From CAVUOA01 sp963742955 (GTDB lineage Bacteria; Bacteroidota; Ignavibacteria; Tepidaquicellales; OLB5), in contig CAVUOA010000008.1 in the NCBI GenBank assembly GCA_963742955.1, positions 620,001-684,000 on the forward strand: a stretch of 64,000 nucleotides of DNA, given 5' to 3'. Below, piece by piece: positions 17,501 through 26,786 of this stretch. The notes below the pieces were generated by a model that was not told the DNA's origin, made no database searches, and was given only the letters and a program-made list of their open reading frames with translations. The first letter of the stretch is position 1. Every line of letters begins with the position of its first letter. The position numbers and the translations under genes are program-made.

Positions 17501-19822
17501 TTATTTTACAAGAACCATTTTCTTAGTGTCAACATAATCACCTGCAATTATCCTGTAAAAATAAACACCGCTTGGATAGTTGGAGGCATTCCAGCTTAAT
17601 TCAAATTTTCCGGGATTAAGTATATTGTTATATAATTGCGCAATTTCTCTTCCAAGTATATCGTATACAATTACATTTACTTTACTGGTTTTTGGAATAT
17701 CAAATCTAATCTTGGTGGAAGGGTTAAACGGATTCGGGAAATTATTATACAGCTTATAAACTTTAGGAATCTCATTGCTGTAAGTATTCAAACCTAAGAA
17801 CATGGTTTCGAAACGCCATTCAGTTGACCAGCTGCTTGTTCCGGTTATATTTGAGGCATTTGCTCTCCAATAATACCAGGTGTGGTTCATCAGTATATTT
17901 ATTGGTATTGTATAATGTGATGAATCAAGACCAGTAACATCTACAACAAGAGTATCAAAATTGCTGTGCGGAGATACCTGAATTCCATAGGTAGCCGCAC
18001 CCGGAACAGTTGTCCATTCAAGAGTCGGCTGCAGAGACTGTCCAACGGCGCTGTCAAGCGGCAGCAAAAGTGCCGGAGCTATTGGAGCCAGTATGAACGT
18101 TGTATCAAAAGCAATATTCGAATAGGGAGAAACACCGAAAGCATTAAAAGAGTAAACTCGGTAATGATATATAGTACTTGCAGCCAGCCCTGTATCAGAA
18201 TAAGCAGCTATATTTGGTCCCAATGAATCAATCCGAACCCAGTTAATACCTGCATTGGTGCTTCGTTCCATTTTAAATCCGTCTTCTATACTTGAAGTAT
18301 CCGCCCATTTGAGGTCAATTCTGCTGGCAGATACTGCCAATGCAGTCAGTTCAAACGGACCGGACGGCAAAAGACCAAAGGTTGTATCAAACGCAATATT
18401 TGAATACGGAGAATTACCAATAACATTAAAGGCATACAGCCTGTAATGGTAAATTGTATTTGGAACCAGACCAGTATCAGAAAAAGAAACTATATTCGGT
18501 CCCAAAGAATCAATCTGTTTCCACGCAGTTCCGGCATCAGTGCTTCGTTCGATTTTAAATCCTTCTTCTATACTCGAGGTATCAGTCCAGTTAAGGTTAA
18601 TTCCGGTTGTTGATACCGCCAAGGCTGTCAGATTAAACGGAGCCGACGGAGGCGGATAATTTATGTCAGGATTATGTTTAAAATATATCTCGGCATTGCC
18701 GTCTCTTGTATCTGTCCACGCAATATTAACAACAGAACCGGATACCGATACAGAACCAAAGTATGAATCAAAAACGTCATATGTCAGCCTTGCTTCCTGG
18801 CTCCAGTTTATTCCCCCGTCTTTTGAATTTTTATAATATATTTCTCTGTTCCCGTCACGTGTATCTACCCATATAATAACTGCATTTGAATCTGATGCAG
18901 AAATCGAGGGGTTGTAAGATACCGCGGGGTTCTGTGTAAATCTTTTTTCCACTCCCCAGTTTGTTCCGGCATCTGATGAACGCTTATAATATATCTCAAA
19001 ATTTCCGTCACGGTTATCATACCAAACAACGTGAACAACTGAATCGGACGCAGAAATACATGGGAATGACGATGAAAAACCCGGATTGTTTGTCAGCTGT
19101 ACGTCAGGTTCCCATGTTACACCTTCGTCTGAAGAACGTTTGTAAAATATCTGCGGAGTCCCACTCCGGTCATCGCTCCATACAACGTGAACATAAGTAC
19201 CTGATACGGCCACGGAGGGATAACTTGATACACCCGGGTCATTTGTAAGCCTCACATCTGATTCCCAGTTTAATCCTCCGTTAGTTGAACGCTTATAATA
19301 AATCTCACCGATACCGCCGCTGCGGTCGTCACTCCATACAAGCTGTAATGCCGCTGCTGATACTGCCAGGGAAGGAAAACTTGAAGGTGAAGAATTGTTT
19401 GTAAGTCTTATATCCGCTCCCCATGTTAATCCGCCGTCTGTTGATTGCTTATAGTATATCTCTCCGTCACGTCCGTCCTGCCATACAACGTGCACATTTA
19501 AACCCAGCACAGCTATACATGGATTCATTGAACTGGTAGTGGTGTGAGAAAGCCGTACATCAGCGCTCCAGCTTGTACCGCCGTCTGTTGAGCGTTTATA
19601 ATATATCTCGGTGTTGGTATCCCTATCATCATACCACACAACATGTACAACATCTCCGTCAGTAGCTATACCCCATGCATTATTGGGAGCCGTATAGGAC
19701 CCACCGGGGTCATTGGTTAGGCGCAGGTCGGGCTGCCACTGTGCAAGAGCTGTACTAATAGTTATTAAAGTAAATGAAATGAATATTACCGTAGAAAGGA
19801 AGGCTGTAAATGAACTTTTCAT
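17501..19822 (-). CDS. T9SS cargo: Asp-box propeller with two fibronectin-III-like domains
   Basis: 773 residues. The signal peptide ends near ALAQ (28). Residues about 30-390 hold seven ~50-residue repeats of the form RLTNDPG..SYPSVAVSG..VHVVWSDDRSG..EIYYKRSTDGG.NW, a sialidase-like propeller. Two near-identical FnIII-like domains follow (PFNLTALAVSTTGINLNWTD and PFELTALAVSASRIDLKWAD), then an Ig/FnIII-like segment (SLQPTLEWTTVPGAATYGIQ) and the sorting domain (NFPNPFNPSTKIRFDIPKTS, KKMVLVK). The sorting domain has no insert in its loops, giving a useful reference for the inserted copies. The duplicated FnIII pair points to recent internal duplication. Confidence 0.88.
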   Translation of the reverse strand: MKSSFTAFLSTVIFISFTLITISTALAQWQPDLRLTNDPGGSYTAPNNAWGIATDGDVVHVVWYDDRDTNTEIYYKRSTDGGTSWSADVRLSHTTTSSMNPCIAVLGLNVHVVWQDGRDGEIYYKQSTDGGLTWGADIRLTNNSSPSSFPSLAVSAAALQLVWSDDRSGGIGEIYYKRSTNGGLNWESDVRLTNDPGVSSYPSVAVSGTYVHVVWSDDRSGTPQIFYKRSSDEGVTWEPDVQLTNNPGFSSSFPCISASDSVVHVVWYDNRDGNFEIYYKRSSDAGTNWGVEKRFTQNPAVSYNPSISASDSNAVIIWVDTRDGNREIYYKNSKDGGINWSQEARLTYDVFDSYFGSVSVSGSVVNIAWTDTRDGNAEIYFKHNPDINYPPPSAPFNLTALAVSTTGINLNWTDTSSIEEGFKIERSTDAGTAWKQIDSLGPNIVSFSDTGLVPNTIYHYRLYAFNVIGNSPYSNIAFDTTFGLLPSGPFELTALAVSASRIDLKWADTSSIEDGFKMERSTNAGINWVRIDSLGPNIAAYSDTGLAASTIYHYRVYSFNAFGVSPYSNIAFDTTFILAPIAPALLLPLDSAVGQSLQPTLEWTTVPGAATYGIQVSPHSNFDTLVVDVTGLDSSHYTIPINILMNHTWYYWRANASNITGTSSWSTEWRFETMFLGLNTYSNEIPKVYKLYNNFPNPFNPSTKIRFDIPKTSKVNVIVYDILGREIAQLYNNILNPGKFELSWNASNYPSGVYFYRIIAGDYVDTKKMVLVK

Positions 19823-20041
19823 AAATTTATCTTCTTAGTTTTTTAAAAAATTTTAAATAACGCATAACTCTGTCTGAGAATTGCAGAAAGATTTGAGGAT
19901 TCAGAATACTGGTATTTATTTTAATTATCAAAATGCTGCGTAAACAGGTATTTATTCTTCTCTAAGTTACTCCAATTCGTTACCCTTAAACCCCGTAATT
20001 TCTGACAGATTCTAACTGCCCAATTAAACTTGAAGACCGGT

Positions 20042-22603
20042 TTATTTTACCAAAATCATTCTCTTCGATACTGAATAATTACCTGCGCTTAATCTGTAAA
20101 AATAAACTCCGCTTGGGTAGTTTGAGGCATTCCATTCAACTTCATAAGCCCCGGGGTTAAGCCTTTTATTTACAAGAATAGTTATTTCTCTGCCGAGAAT
20201 ATCATAAATTATCAATTTCACCCCCAGCTCGTCTCCTATAGAGAAATGTGGAAAGGGAACATCAAATTTAATTATTGTTGACGGATTAAACGGGTTTGGA
20301 TAATTCTGGTACAACTCAAAATATTCGGGAACACCTGATGATATTTGTTTTATACCAAGAAGCGAATTCCCTACTCTCATGCCGCCGCCGAAACTTGATA
20401 CCCAAATTTCATTATGATTATATGGATTATAAAACACCCTTTCTGGCTGCCTGAACGGGTAAGATGTAACTTGAGAATATGAAGGATTTGCCTGCGTAAT
20501 ATTACTGCTGTACCACAAACCCTGTGTTTCTGTAGTCATGTACATTTCATTCTGGTTAACAGGACTGAACGTAACCGAGGTAACTCTATCCTGGTTATTA
20601 ATTTTCGTCCAGCTCACCCCCCTGTTGGTTGTCCTGTACAAGCCTCCAAGACCGTTCGGGGGACCGCCCCACCCGCTGAAAACACATGTATAAAATGTGT
20701 TCTGGTTTGTATCGAAAGGATATACAACAACGTCTTTTGTCCAGTAATACATTCCGCTGTGAGAAATGTCACTCCATGAGTTTGACTGCGGATTATAAAT
20801 AAAAGTACCTGAGCTTGCCGTAAATGCAGTAGTTCTTCTGCCGGAATATGTGCAAAGAACTTTTCCGTCATTTAATACAACAACTGATGCCGGATGGCCT
20901 TCAGTCCTTGGAGGACTCGACAGTTTTGTCCATACAGATGAGCTTCCGTTCTGTAAATCATTAGTAACGTAAATTCCTCCAAGTGTTGAGTGAATCACGC
21001 TTGCATACATCCTGTTTTGATTATTCGGGTCAAGTGCTATCCAGAAAACCGGATGGTTGAAAAAATGAACGAGCTGCCATGCCGCCCCGTTATTGGATGA
21101 ATAAAGTATTTTCCCTTCAGCATCATTTGCATCAAGTATATTATCCTGAAGCCTTGTACTCTGGTAAATATCATGTATGTTAGAGGTTGCCGCATACAGG
21201 TTCCCGTTTGGATGTTTTGCCAATCTGTAGGTTGTATTTGCATTCAATCCGCTATAATTGAATGACCAGGAGTTACCGCCGTCAGTGCTTCTGATTCCCT
21301 TTATATCGGAAAATCCGGCAAACATATTCAATGAATCTTTCCATAACACCTGCCAGCAGCTTGTATTTTCAAGCCCGATGCCGTGGTAATATTTGCCGGC
21401 CGGAGTGTTTGAACCGGGCGGGTTCTGGTCTGATGAAGATACATACGCCTGGTACCATGTAAGTCCCCCGTTGCTTGAGCGGTGAATGAAGCCGAAATCG
21501 GAGAAAATTATTTTATTCGGATTATTCGGTGAAACTGCTACTCCAAATGCACATTCACCATATCCCCAGCCTCTATCGCCGCCCTGTCCGCTCCATCCTG
21601 TGTAAATATTTTGATTGTTTGTTGTGTTAAAAACTCTTGACCATCCGGTTCCGCCGTTTGTTGTTTTAAGAATATCTGGATAACCTGATGAATTGCTCCC
21701 TGCAAGGTAAGCAGTGTTAATATCGTTTTGAGCTGAAGTGACAAACATCGGATAATCTGTGCCTGTAATAATACCGTTCATCTTTGAAACCCAGTTACCG
21801 CTTCCGTAATCGAGTGTATATACTCCCTTCATGAAATCCCAGTAATCTGAACCTGCAATTCCCACATAAATATCATTTGAATCAGCCGTCAGGCAGAAAA
21901 GTCTCACTGTGTTTCCCTGTCTTGCACCTGTAAAAGAAAATATTCTTTGCGGTACAGGAATTCCCGATACATTTGAAATACCGAAACTACTACCTCCGTT
22001 TGTTGAGATTATCAAACCGTCATATGTGCCAATAAAAATATTATTACCGTCGAAAAATACACCCCCAACCATAACACCTGCGCCGCTGTATACAGCATTG
22101 TGAATGTTTGAAAAATTATTGCCGCCGTTGGATGAAAAGTATATTGCTCCGTAATATGAAATAATTACACGCTGTGGGTTATTGTAATCTGCATTGATGC
22201 TGTATGTTTCTTCATATGGGTCGGGATTTCCGGAAAGATTCGTCCATGTTGCGCCCGCGTCAATACTTTTTACTGGCAAAATGGCATCTGTACCTCCAGC
22301 GGGTTTATAACTGATTGCATACAATAGTGAAGAATTGTTCGTAAATCTTACAGTTGAGTTATGACCGCCCTGTACCTGAAGATGATTCATGATAATATAA
22401 GTGTTACCGAAATCAGTTGTATGAAACAATTCGCTCATATCGCATCCGGCATAATATTCATTGTCATTTGCGGGATTTATGCTTGGCGCAAACAATGCGC
22501 CTCCCCCGCCTATACCTTTGGATAGCCATATGGAAGGCTGGGAGTACAATTCACCGCTTAATAATAGAGTAACTAAAAAGGGGATGAAAAATTTCGGTAT
22601 CAT
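20042..22603 (-). CDS. T9SS cargo: VPS10/GH74-like propeller protein
   Basis: 853 residues with a signal peptide (FFIPFLVTLLLSGELYS). The passenger carries many Asp-box turns (STDGGNSWSF, SSNGGLTWYQA, TTNRGVSWTK, TTNGGTGWSRV) separated by segments such as DPNNQNRMYASVIHS and SPNNPNKIIFSDFG, a pattern of sortilin/VPS10 and GH74-type two-propeller proteins. Catalytic residues for GH74 cannot be confirmed. The sorting domain begins QNYPNPFNPSTIIKFDVP and then has an 8-residue extension (FPHFSIGDELG) before VKLIIYDILGRE, encoded by a palindromic insert at 20219-20256. The gene stands between the 17.5 kb gene and a terminator. Confidence 0.85.
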   Translation of the reverse strand: MIPKFFIPFLVTLLLSGELYSQPSIWLSKGIGGGGALFAPSINPANDNEYYAGCDMSELFHTTDFGNTYIIMNHLQVQGGHNSTVRFTNNSSLLYAISYKPAGGTDAILPVKSIDAGATWTNLSGNPDPYEETYSINADYNNPQRVIISYYGAIYFSSNGGNNFSNIHNAVYSGAGVMVGGVFFDGNNIFIGTYDGLIISTNGGSSFGISNVSGIPVPQRIFSFTGARQGNTVRLFCLTADSNDIYVGIAGSDYWDFMKGVYTLDYGSGNWVSKMNGIITGTDYPMFVTSAQNDINTAYLAGSNSSGYPDILKTTNGGTGWSRVFNTTNNQNIYTGWSGQGGDRGWGYGECAFGVAVSPNNPNKIIFSDFGFIHRSSNGGLTWYQAYVSSSDQNPPGSNTPAGKYYHGIGLENTSCWQVLWKDSLNMFAGFSDIKGIRSTDGGNSWSFNYSGLNANTTYRLAKHPNGNLYAATSNIHDIYQSTRLQDNILDANDAEGKILYSSNNGAAWQLVHFFNHPVFWIALDPNNQNRMYASVIHSTLGGIYVTNDLQNGSSSVWTKLSSPPRTEGHPASVVVLNDGKVLCTYSGRRTTAFTASSGTFIYNPQSNSWSDISHSGMYYWTKDVVVYPFDTNQNTFYTCVFSGWGGPPNGLGGLYRTTNRGVSWTKINNQDRVTSVTFSPVNQNEMYMTTETQGLWYSSNITQANPSYSQVTSYPFRQPERVFYNPYNHNEIWVSSFGGGMRVGNSLLGIKQISSGVPEYFELYQNYPNPFNPSTIIKFDVPFPHFSIGDELGVKLIIYDILGREITILVNKRLNPGAYEVEWNASNYPSGVYFYRLSAGNYSVSKRMILVK
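20219..20256. repeat. Palindromic element inserted in a sorting domain (loop A)
   Basis: Forward strand CACCCCCAGCTCGTCTCCTA then TAGAGAAATGTGG. It aligns with the element at 39193-39230 (CACCCCCGGCCCCTCTCCT then GTAGAGGAGAGGGGTGG), although the two passengers are unrelated. The reading frame is kept (PHFSIGDELG). Confidence 0.65.
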
Positions 22604-22667
22604 TATTACTTAAAATAAGTAGGTCTATGGAACAAACAAATAACCCGAATAGCTATTTTGAAAAAAC

Positions 22668-22696
22668 AAAAAAGGCGGCAAAACCGCCTTTTTTCA
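22668..22696. terminator. Bidirectional rho-independent terminator
   Basis: AAAAAAGGCGG / CCGCCTTTTTT, stem with a CAAAA loop, after the stop at 22710. T-run on both strands. Confidence 0.88.
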
Positions 22697-22709
22697 CAAA
22701 ATATACTGT

Positions 22710-23738
22710 TTATTTTATCAATATCATTTTCTTAGTTTCAGTATAATCACTTGCTGTCAATCTGTAATAATAAACTCCGCTTGGATAATTGGAAGCATCC
22801 CATTGGGTTTCATATGTTCCGGGGTTTAATTGTTCATCTGCAAGCGCAGCAACCTCTCTGCCCAGAACATCAAACACAATCAATTTCACGTTACTCAATT
22901 TTGATATTTGAAATTTGATGTTTGAGCTTGGGTTAAACGGGTTCGGATAATTCTGGTAAAGTTTAAAATTATCCGGTACATTAGTACTTATCGGAGTAAT
23001 TCCAATCGGAGCACTCAAAGGATTATAGGATACGTTTTTGGAAGTTTGGCTGAAATCAGAAAAACTGAAAGTAAAATAATTAATTGTAAACACACTGAAT
23101 TTTCTTCCGGGTACATACCAATCGTATGTAGTAAAATCCTCATGAATTGCCATCTGGTATAACGTTGATGAATCTTTAATAGATATTATTTCTTTAACCC
23201 GCAATGCATTTTGAAACGAGCCGTATGATAGATTTAACGTACCCCATGCGTCACCGATTGCGCTGACAGTGCCTGTTCTTATAATTATATCACCGTTTTC
23301 AGGAATAGTGGCAGCGAAATTATCTGCAAGAGTTGAATTATAAGTAAACGGGAAGCTTATAACAGATTCAAAATTGGAAAAATGTGCTACTGCTCCGTGT
23401 GAATAATATCCAACGTACTCAGTCAATGAATTCGACATTTTGAAATAATCGTAGCATGTATCAATAGCCGCCATTGTTGCCTGAGGGAAATTATTAAAGT
23501 ACGGTGTGCTTGAAGCAGCTACCCACAGTACCTGGCTGCTATCGGTTTTTACAAGGTTGTTGAAATTCCACACCTGGTTTGGTCCTGGATTCCCTGGGTT
23601 GATGCCGGTAGTATCCGCTTTAACAAGATACTGGATATCTCCCGGTACAGGGTCAATTGATGATGTTAGAGTCACCTGTGAAAAAACATAAGGTGAAGCA
23701 ATTAACAAATAATAGACAAGAATGTTTATTTTAAACAT
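22710..23738 (-). CDS. T9SS cargo: small passenger of unknown fold
   Basis: 342 residues. The N-terminal signal (MFKINILVYYLLIASPYVFS) is followed by a passenger with no recognised repeat (PGDIQYLVKADTTGINPG, FNNLVKTDSSQVLWVA, AVAHFSNFESVISFPFTY). Such Bacteroidota proteins are often annotated only by their sorting domain. The sorting domain is standard (QNYPNPFNPSSNIKFQ, VFDVLGREVAALADEQLN, TETKKMILIK) with no insert. It lies 24 bp after the outer-membrane barrel gene, so the two are probably one transcript. No function is assigned. Confidence 0.8.
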   Translation of the reverse strand: MFKINILVYYLLIASPYVFSQVTLTSSIDPVPGDIQYLVKADTTGINPGNPGPNQVWNFNNLVKTDSSQVLWVAASSTPYFNNFPQATMAAIDTCYDYFKMSNSLTEYVGYYSHGAVAHFSNFESVISFPFTYNSTLADNFAATIPENGDIIIRTGTVSAIGDAWGTLNLSYGSFQNALRVKEIISIKDSSTLYQMAIHEDFTTYDWYVPGRKFSVFTINYFTFSFSDFSQTSKNVSYNPLSAPIGITPISTNVPDNFKLYQNYPNPFNPSSNIKFQISKLSNVKLIVFDVLGREVAALADEQLNPGTYETQWDASNYPSGVYYYRLTASDYTETKKMILIK

Positions 23739-23762
23739 TTTATTCTCCTTAATTAAATTTTA

Positions 23763-24509
23763 TTACAAAGCAAATTTTACTCCGGTATATATAAACCAGT
23801 TTTGTGTTTTGATTGAACTTACATAATTGTTTGCTCCTCCTGTTTGCAGCAGGTTATTCAAGCCTCCCTGTTCATATTTTACACCTAGCAGCATTCCGAT
23901 ATAATTGTTAAAGAAATAATTTCCCTGCAGGCTGCCGGCAATGCCTAAATCTATATTTTTCATTTTGTAGTACTGAGATTGGTCCTGTGAAAGCAGGATG
24001 CCTACATACGGTCCAGCCGAAAGGTCAATTTCAACTTTGCTGATGTTAAAATTATAAGCAAACATCAGGGGGATATTAAAATAATTAGCATTATAACCGG
24101 AGTTATTGGCAGTAAAACCTTTTGAAGTATAATTGAACCCCGTGCTAAGCATAAATCCCGCAAGTCTGAGATTTACGTTTACACCAAGATTCGGTCCGGT
24201 TTTTGAATTTGTATTATTCAGTCCTGTCGAATCGTTAATTACATCAAACGTTGTGTTTGAAATCCCGACACCAAAAATTACATCTACATTAACTCCAAAG
24301 AGGCTGTTTCCGGAGCCCCTGTTGTTTCTTTTATTCTGTTTATTATAATCATCCATCTGTTTTGAATAAACCCTCATAAGACTATCCATTGTTTTGGAAT
24401 TATATAAAGTATCAGGATAAGTTGTTTTCACGCTGTCTTTTTTTGTCTGGCTGAATGCAGCTCCCGCAATGAAAACAAGAAAAATTATTAAAATTTTAAG
24501 GTTTTTCAT
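23763..24509 (-). CDS. Outer-membrane beta-barrel protein (PorT/OMP_b-brl family)
   Basis: 248 residues: a signal peptide (MKNLKILIIFLVFIAGAAFS), a charged segment (SKQMDDYNKQNKRNNRGSG), then about 160 residues of alternating hydrophobic strands (VDVIFGVGISNTTFDVI, GVNVNLRLAGFMLSTGFNYT, VEIDLSAGPYVGILL, IGMLLGVKYEQGG) ending FIYTGVKFAL. This is the pattern of the Bacteroidota OMP beta-barrel family that includes PorT. Role unknown; with the next gene 24 bp away it may handle or anchor that product, which is inference. Confidence 0.8.
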   Translation of the reverse strand: MKNLKILIIFLVFIAGAAFSQTKKDSVKTTYPDTLYNSKTMDSLMRVYSKQMDDYNKQNKRNNRGSGNSLFGVNVDVIFGVGISNTTFDVINDSTGLNNTNSKTGPNLGVNVNLRLAGFMLSTGFNYTSKGFTANNSGYNANYFNIPLMFAYNFNISKVEIDLSAGPYVGILLSQDQSQYYKMKNIDLGIAGSLQGNYFFNNYIGMLLGVKYEQGGLNNLLQTGGANNYVSSIKTQNWFIYTGVKFAL

Positions 24510-24691
24510 TTTTTTATTAATTTGTTTAATACAATTATTGGGTGCAAATTTAGACTATCAATCACCCTCTTTGCAAAGAAACTTTATAATAATTGTAGAA
24601 ATGTTTTTTTGTGCAATTTCTCTGAATATTTGATTTATTCACAATTTTAGCTATTTTCAGACTGAAGGAAACTTAAATTGTCCGTAAATAA

Positions 24692-26138
24692 ATGATAAAA
24701 AGCAAAGTAATAGACGCGCTGCGAGCGCTTGATAAAAACGAAATCAGGGAATTTGAGAACTTTGTAGATTCGCCTTTTCATAACAAAAACAAAAACGTGA
24801 CGTGGACTGTTTAAGGAACTTAAGAAATTCTACCCCTCGTTTTCCGGTGATAAATGCACAAAAGAATCCGTTTATTCCAAAATCTTCCCCGGAAAACCGT
24901 ACAACGATAAGACATTCAGAAACCTTACTAGTGATTTGCTTGATTTGTTCGAGAAGTTTATAGGCTATTTAAATTTCCGCGGAGACGAGTTCTTTGAAAA
25001 ATACAATATTGTCTTCGGTCTTACCAGAAAAAGACTAATCAGCTTAACCGAAAGCCGTATTAAAGAAATGGACAGGATGTATGACAATCTCCCGTTCGAC
25101 GGAGGTAATTTATTCTATGTTATGCACCTGCTTGAAATGCAGAAAGATTATCTTGACATAAACAAGAATAAGATGATTGACCTCAATATGAAGGAGGGTG
25201 AGTATTTAATTTATACTTTCCTTTCGAAATACCTGATTTTTAAAATGAAATACCTTAACTACCTGCATAAGAGCACCACCCAAAAGCTTTCGGAATTTAT
25301 TGAGGAATTTGAACGCTCGCTGAACATTGATGCTTTAATGGAAAACCTCGAAAAAAATCCTTCGCGGGAAGCCGAAATAATATTAATTTACTATTACTGC
25401 ACAAAATTTATGAATATACCCGCCGGGGATGAATATTATGAAAAAGTGAAAGTATTATTCGACAAAAATAAAAATAATTTTGATAAAACCGAAAAAATTA
25501 ATATTTACCTTACTTTAAATACTTACTGCATTGTCAGAATAAGAGCAGATATCAGAAAATATGAACGCGAGCTGTTTGAACTGTACCTGAAAATGCTCGA
25601 AGAAAATCTCGTGCTCGGCGAAGGGGAGAAGAATATTCACATTACAATTTTTTACAATGTATTCGCACTTGCATTGAGGCTCGGCGAGCTTGAATGGACA
25701 AAATCTTTTATAGAAAAATACCATCACAAGCTTATTCCCGAATACAGGGATACAATGTATAATTTTGCTTACGCTCATTATTATTTCAGCAGCAACGATT
25801 TCGAAAAGGCGCTTGTAAGCATAAACAAAGTTAATTTCGAAAATTATTACATAAAAACAGGCGCAAGAATATTACTGCTTAAAATTTATTTCGAGCTTAA
25901 ATATACGGAATCGTTTTTTTCATTGTGCGATACAATAAAACATTATCTTGCCCACGATAAACAGATTCCAGAAAACGTTAAAAAAACTGACCATGAGTTT
26001 ATTGTTCTCGCAAATAAAATATTCAGGTTCGGGCTCGAACCCGATAAATATAACAAAACCGATATTGAGCTTGAAATTAAAAACAAAATATCCAGTATTA
26101 ACAAAGAATGGCTTCTGGAAAAACTTAATGAAAGTTAA
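24692..26138 (+). pseudogene. Helical-repeat protein of unknown function, broken by one frameshift
   Basis: The gene starts at ATG 24692 (MIKSKVIDALRALDKNEIRE then FENFVDSPFHNKNKN) and meets a stop at 24812. The correct continuation is in another frame from about 24807 (LFKELKKFYPSFSGDKCTKE, then YSKIFPGKPYNDKTFRNLTS) and runs without break to 26138. One extra base near 24797-24806 explains it. The joined product is about 480 residues, almost all alpha-helical, with TPR-like stretches (ALVSINKVNFENYYIKTGAR). I recognise the SPFHNKN / FPGKxYNDK start from uncharacterised Bacteroidota/Ignavibacteria proteins. It is the only plus-strand gene in the cargo cluster. Confidence 0.75.
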
Positions 26139-26142
26139 AATA

Positions 26143-26171
26143 AAAAAAGCGGCTTGTGGAGCCGCTTTTAA
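26143..26171. terminator. Bidirectional terminator between convergent genes
   Basis: AAAAGCGGCT / AGCCGCTTTT, 10 bp stem with a TGTGG loop, between the plus-strand stop at 26138 and the minus-strand stop at 26188. Confidence 0.88.
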
Positions 26172-26187
26172 TTCTGAAAAATATTAA

Positions 26188-26721
26188 TTATTTGTAACTA
26201 AATTCTCTTCCGCAGATTGTTCCCGATAAATGAGATAATGATTCATTAATGGTAAATTGGCAGGTACCGTTTACCGAAACATTAACATTTTTCCCAACCG
26301 TACCCTGGTATGTTAATTGCGGTGATGTATGAGCAACGGCTTTGTAGGTCGAAGAGAAGGTGCCGTCGACGTTGACAATTCCCGTAAAAGTTAAACTGTA
26401 ATTTTCATCTAATCCTTTACAGTCGGTCATATCAAAAACCAAATGAACGGTATTTATTCCGTTTGAAAATCCGGTAGTTCCGGTAATATGAACATTCCCG
26501 CCCTGCGGGCCGCTCACTGTGATATCCTGGTTGCCTGCCGGCTGACCCGCTATATTTTGATTCCATAGAAAATTAAAAATATGAACTAATCCGTATGCAG
26601 TATTTTCATCCTGGCATGGCTGGTCACAGCTGCTTGTTGTAGATGCCGTATCGTCTTTGCAGCTTATGTATATGATAGACATCAATACTAATACTAAAAA
26701 ATATCCTCCGATTTTTTTCAT
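26188..26721 (-). CDS. Lipoprotein, unknown function
   Basis: 177 residues. MKKIGGYFLVLVLMSIIYIS then Cys21 forms a lipobox. The mature part is a beta-rich domain (NTVHLVFDMTDCKGLDENYS, LTFTGIVNVDGTFSSTYKA, VSVNGTCQFTINESLSHLSG) with paired cysteines in CDQPCQ and TCQF/TICG. No family name recognised. The stop is next to a shared terminator and the start is 66 bp from the end of the next cargo gene upstream. Confidence 0.75.
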   Translation of the reverse strand: MKKIGGYFLVLVLMSIIYISCKDDTASTTSSCDQPCQDENTAYGLVHIFNFLWNQNIAGQPAGNQDITVSGPQGGNVHITGTTGFSNGINTVHLVFDMTDCKGLDENYSLTFTGIVNVDGTFSSTYKAVAHTSPQLTYQGTVGKNVNVSVNGTCQFTINESLSHLSGTICGREFSYK

Positions 26722-26786
26722 TGCGTATACTATTATAAATTTAGAAAATAAAAGTTAATTATGATTATGAATTTATCTGCTCATCC

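Noticed and set aside
20042..22603. Assigning the propeller protein as a GH74 xyloglucanase
   Set aside because: Asp-box repeats are shared by many non-enzymatic propellers and the catalytic aspartates could not be located with confidence.
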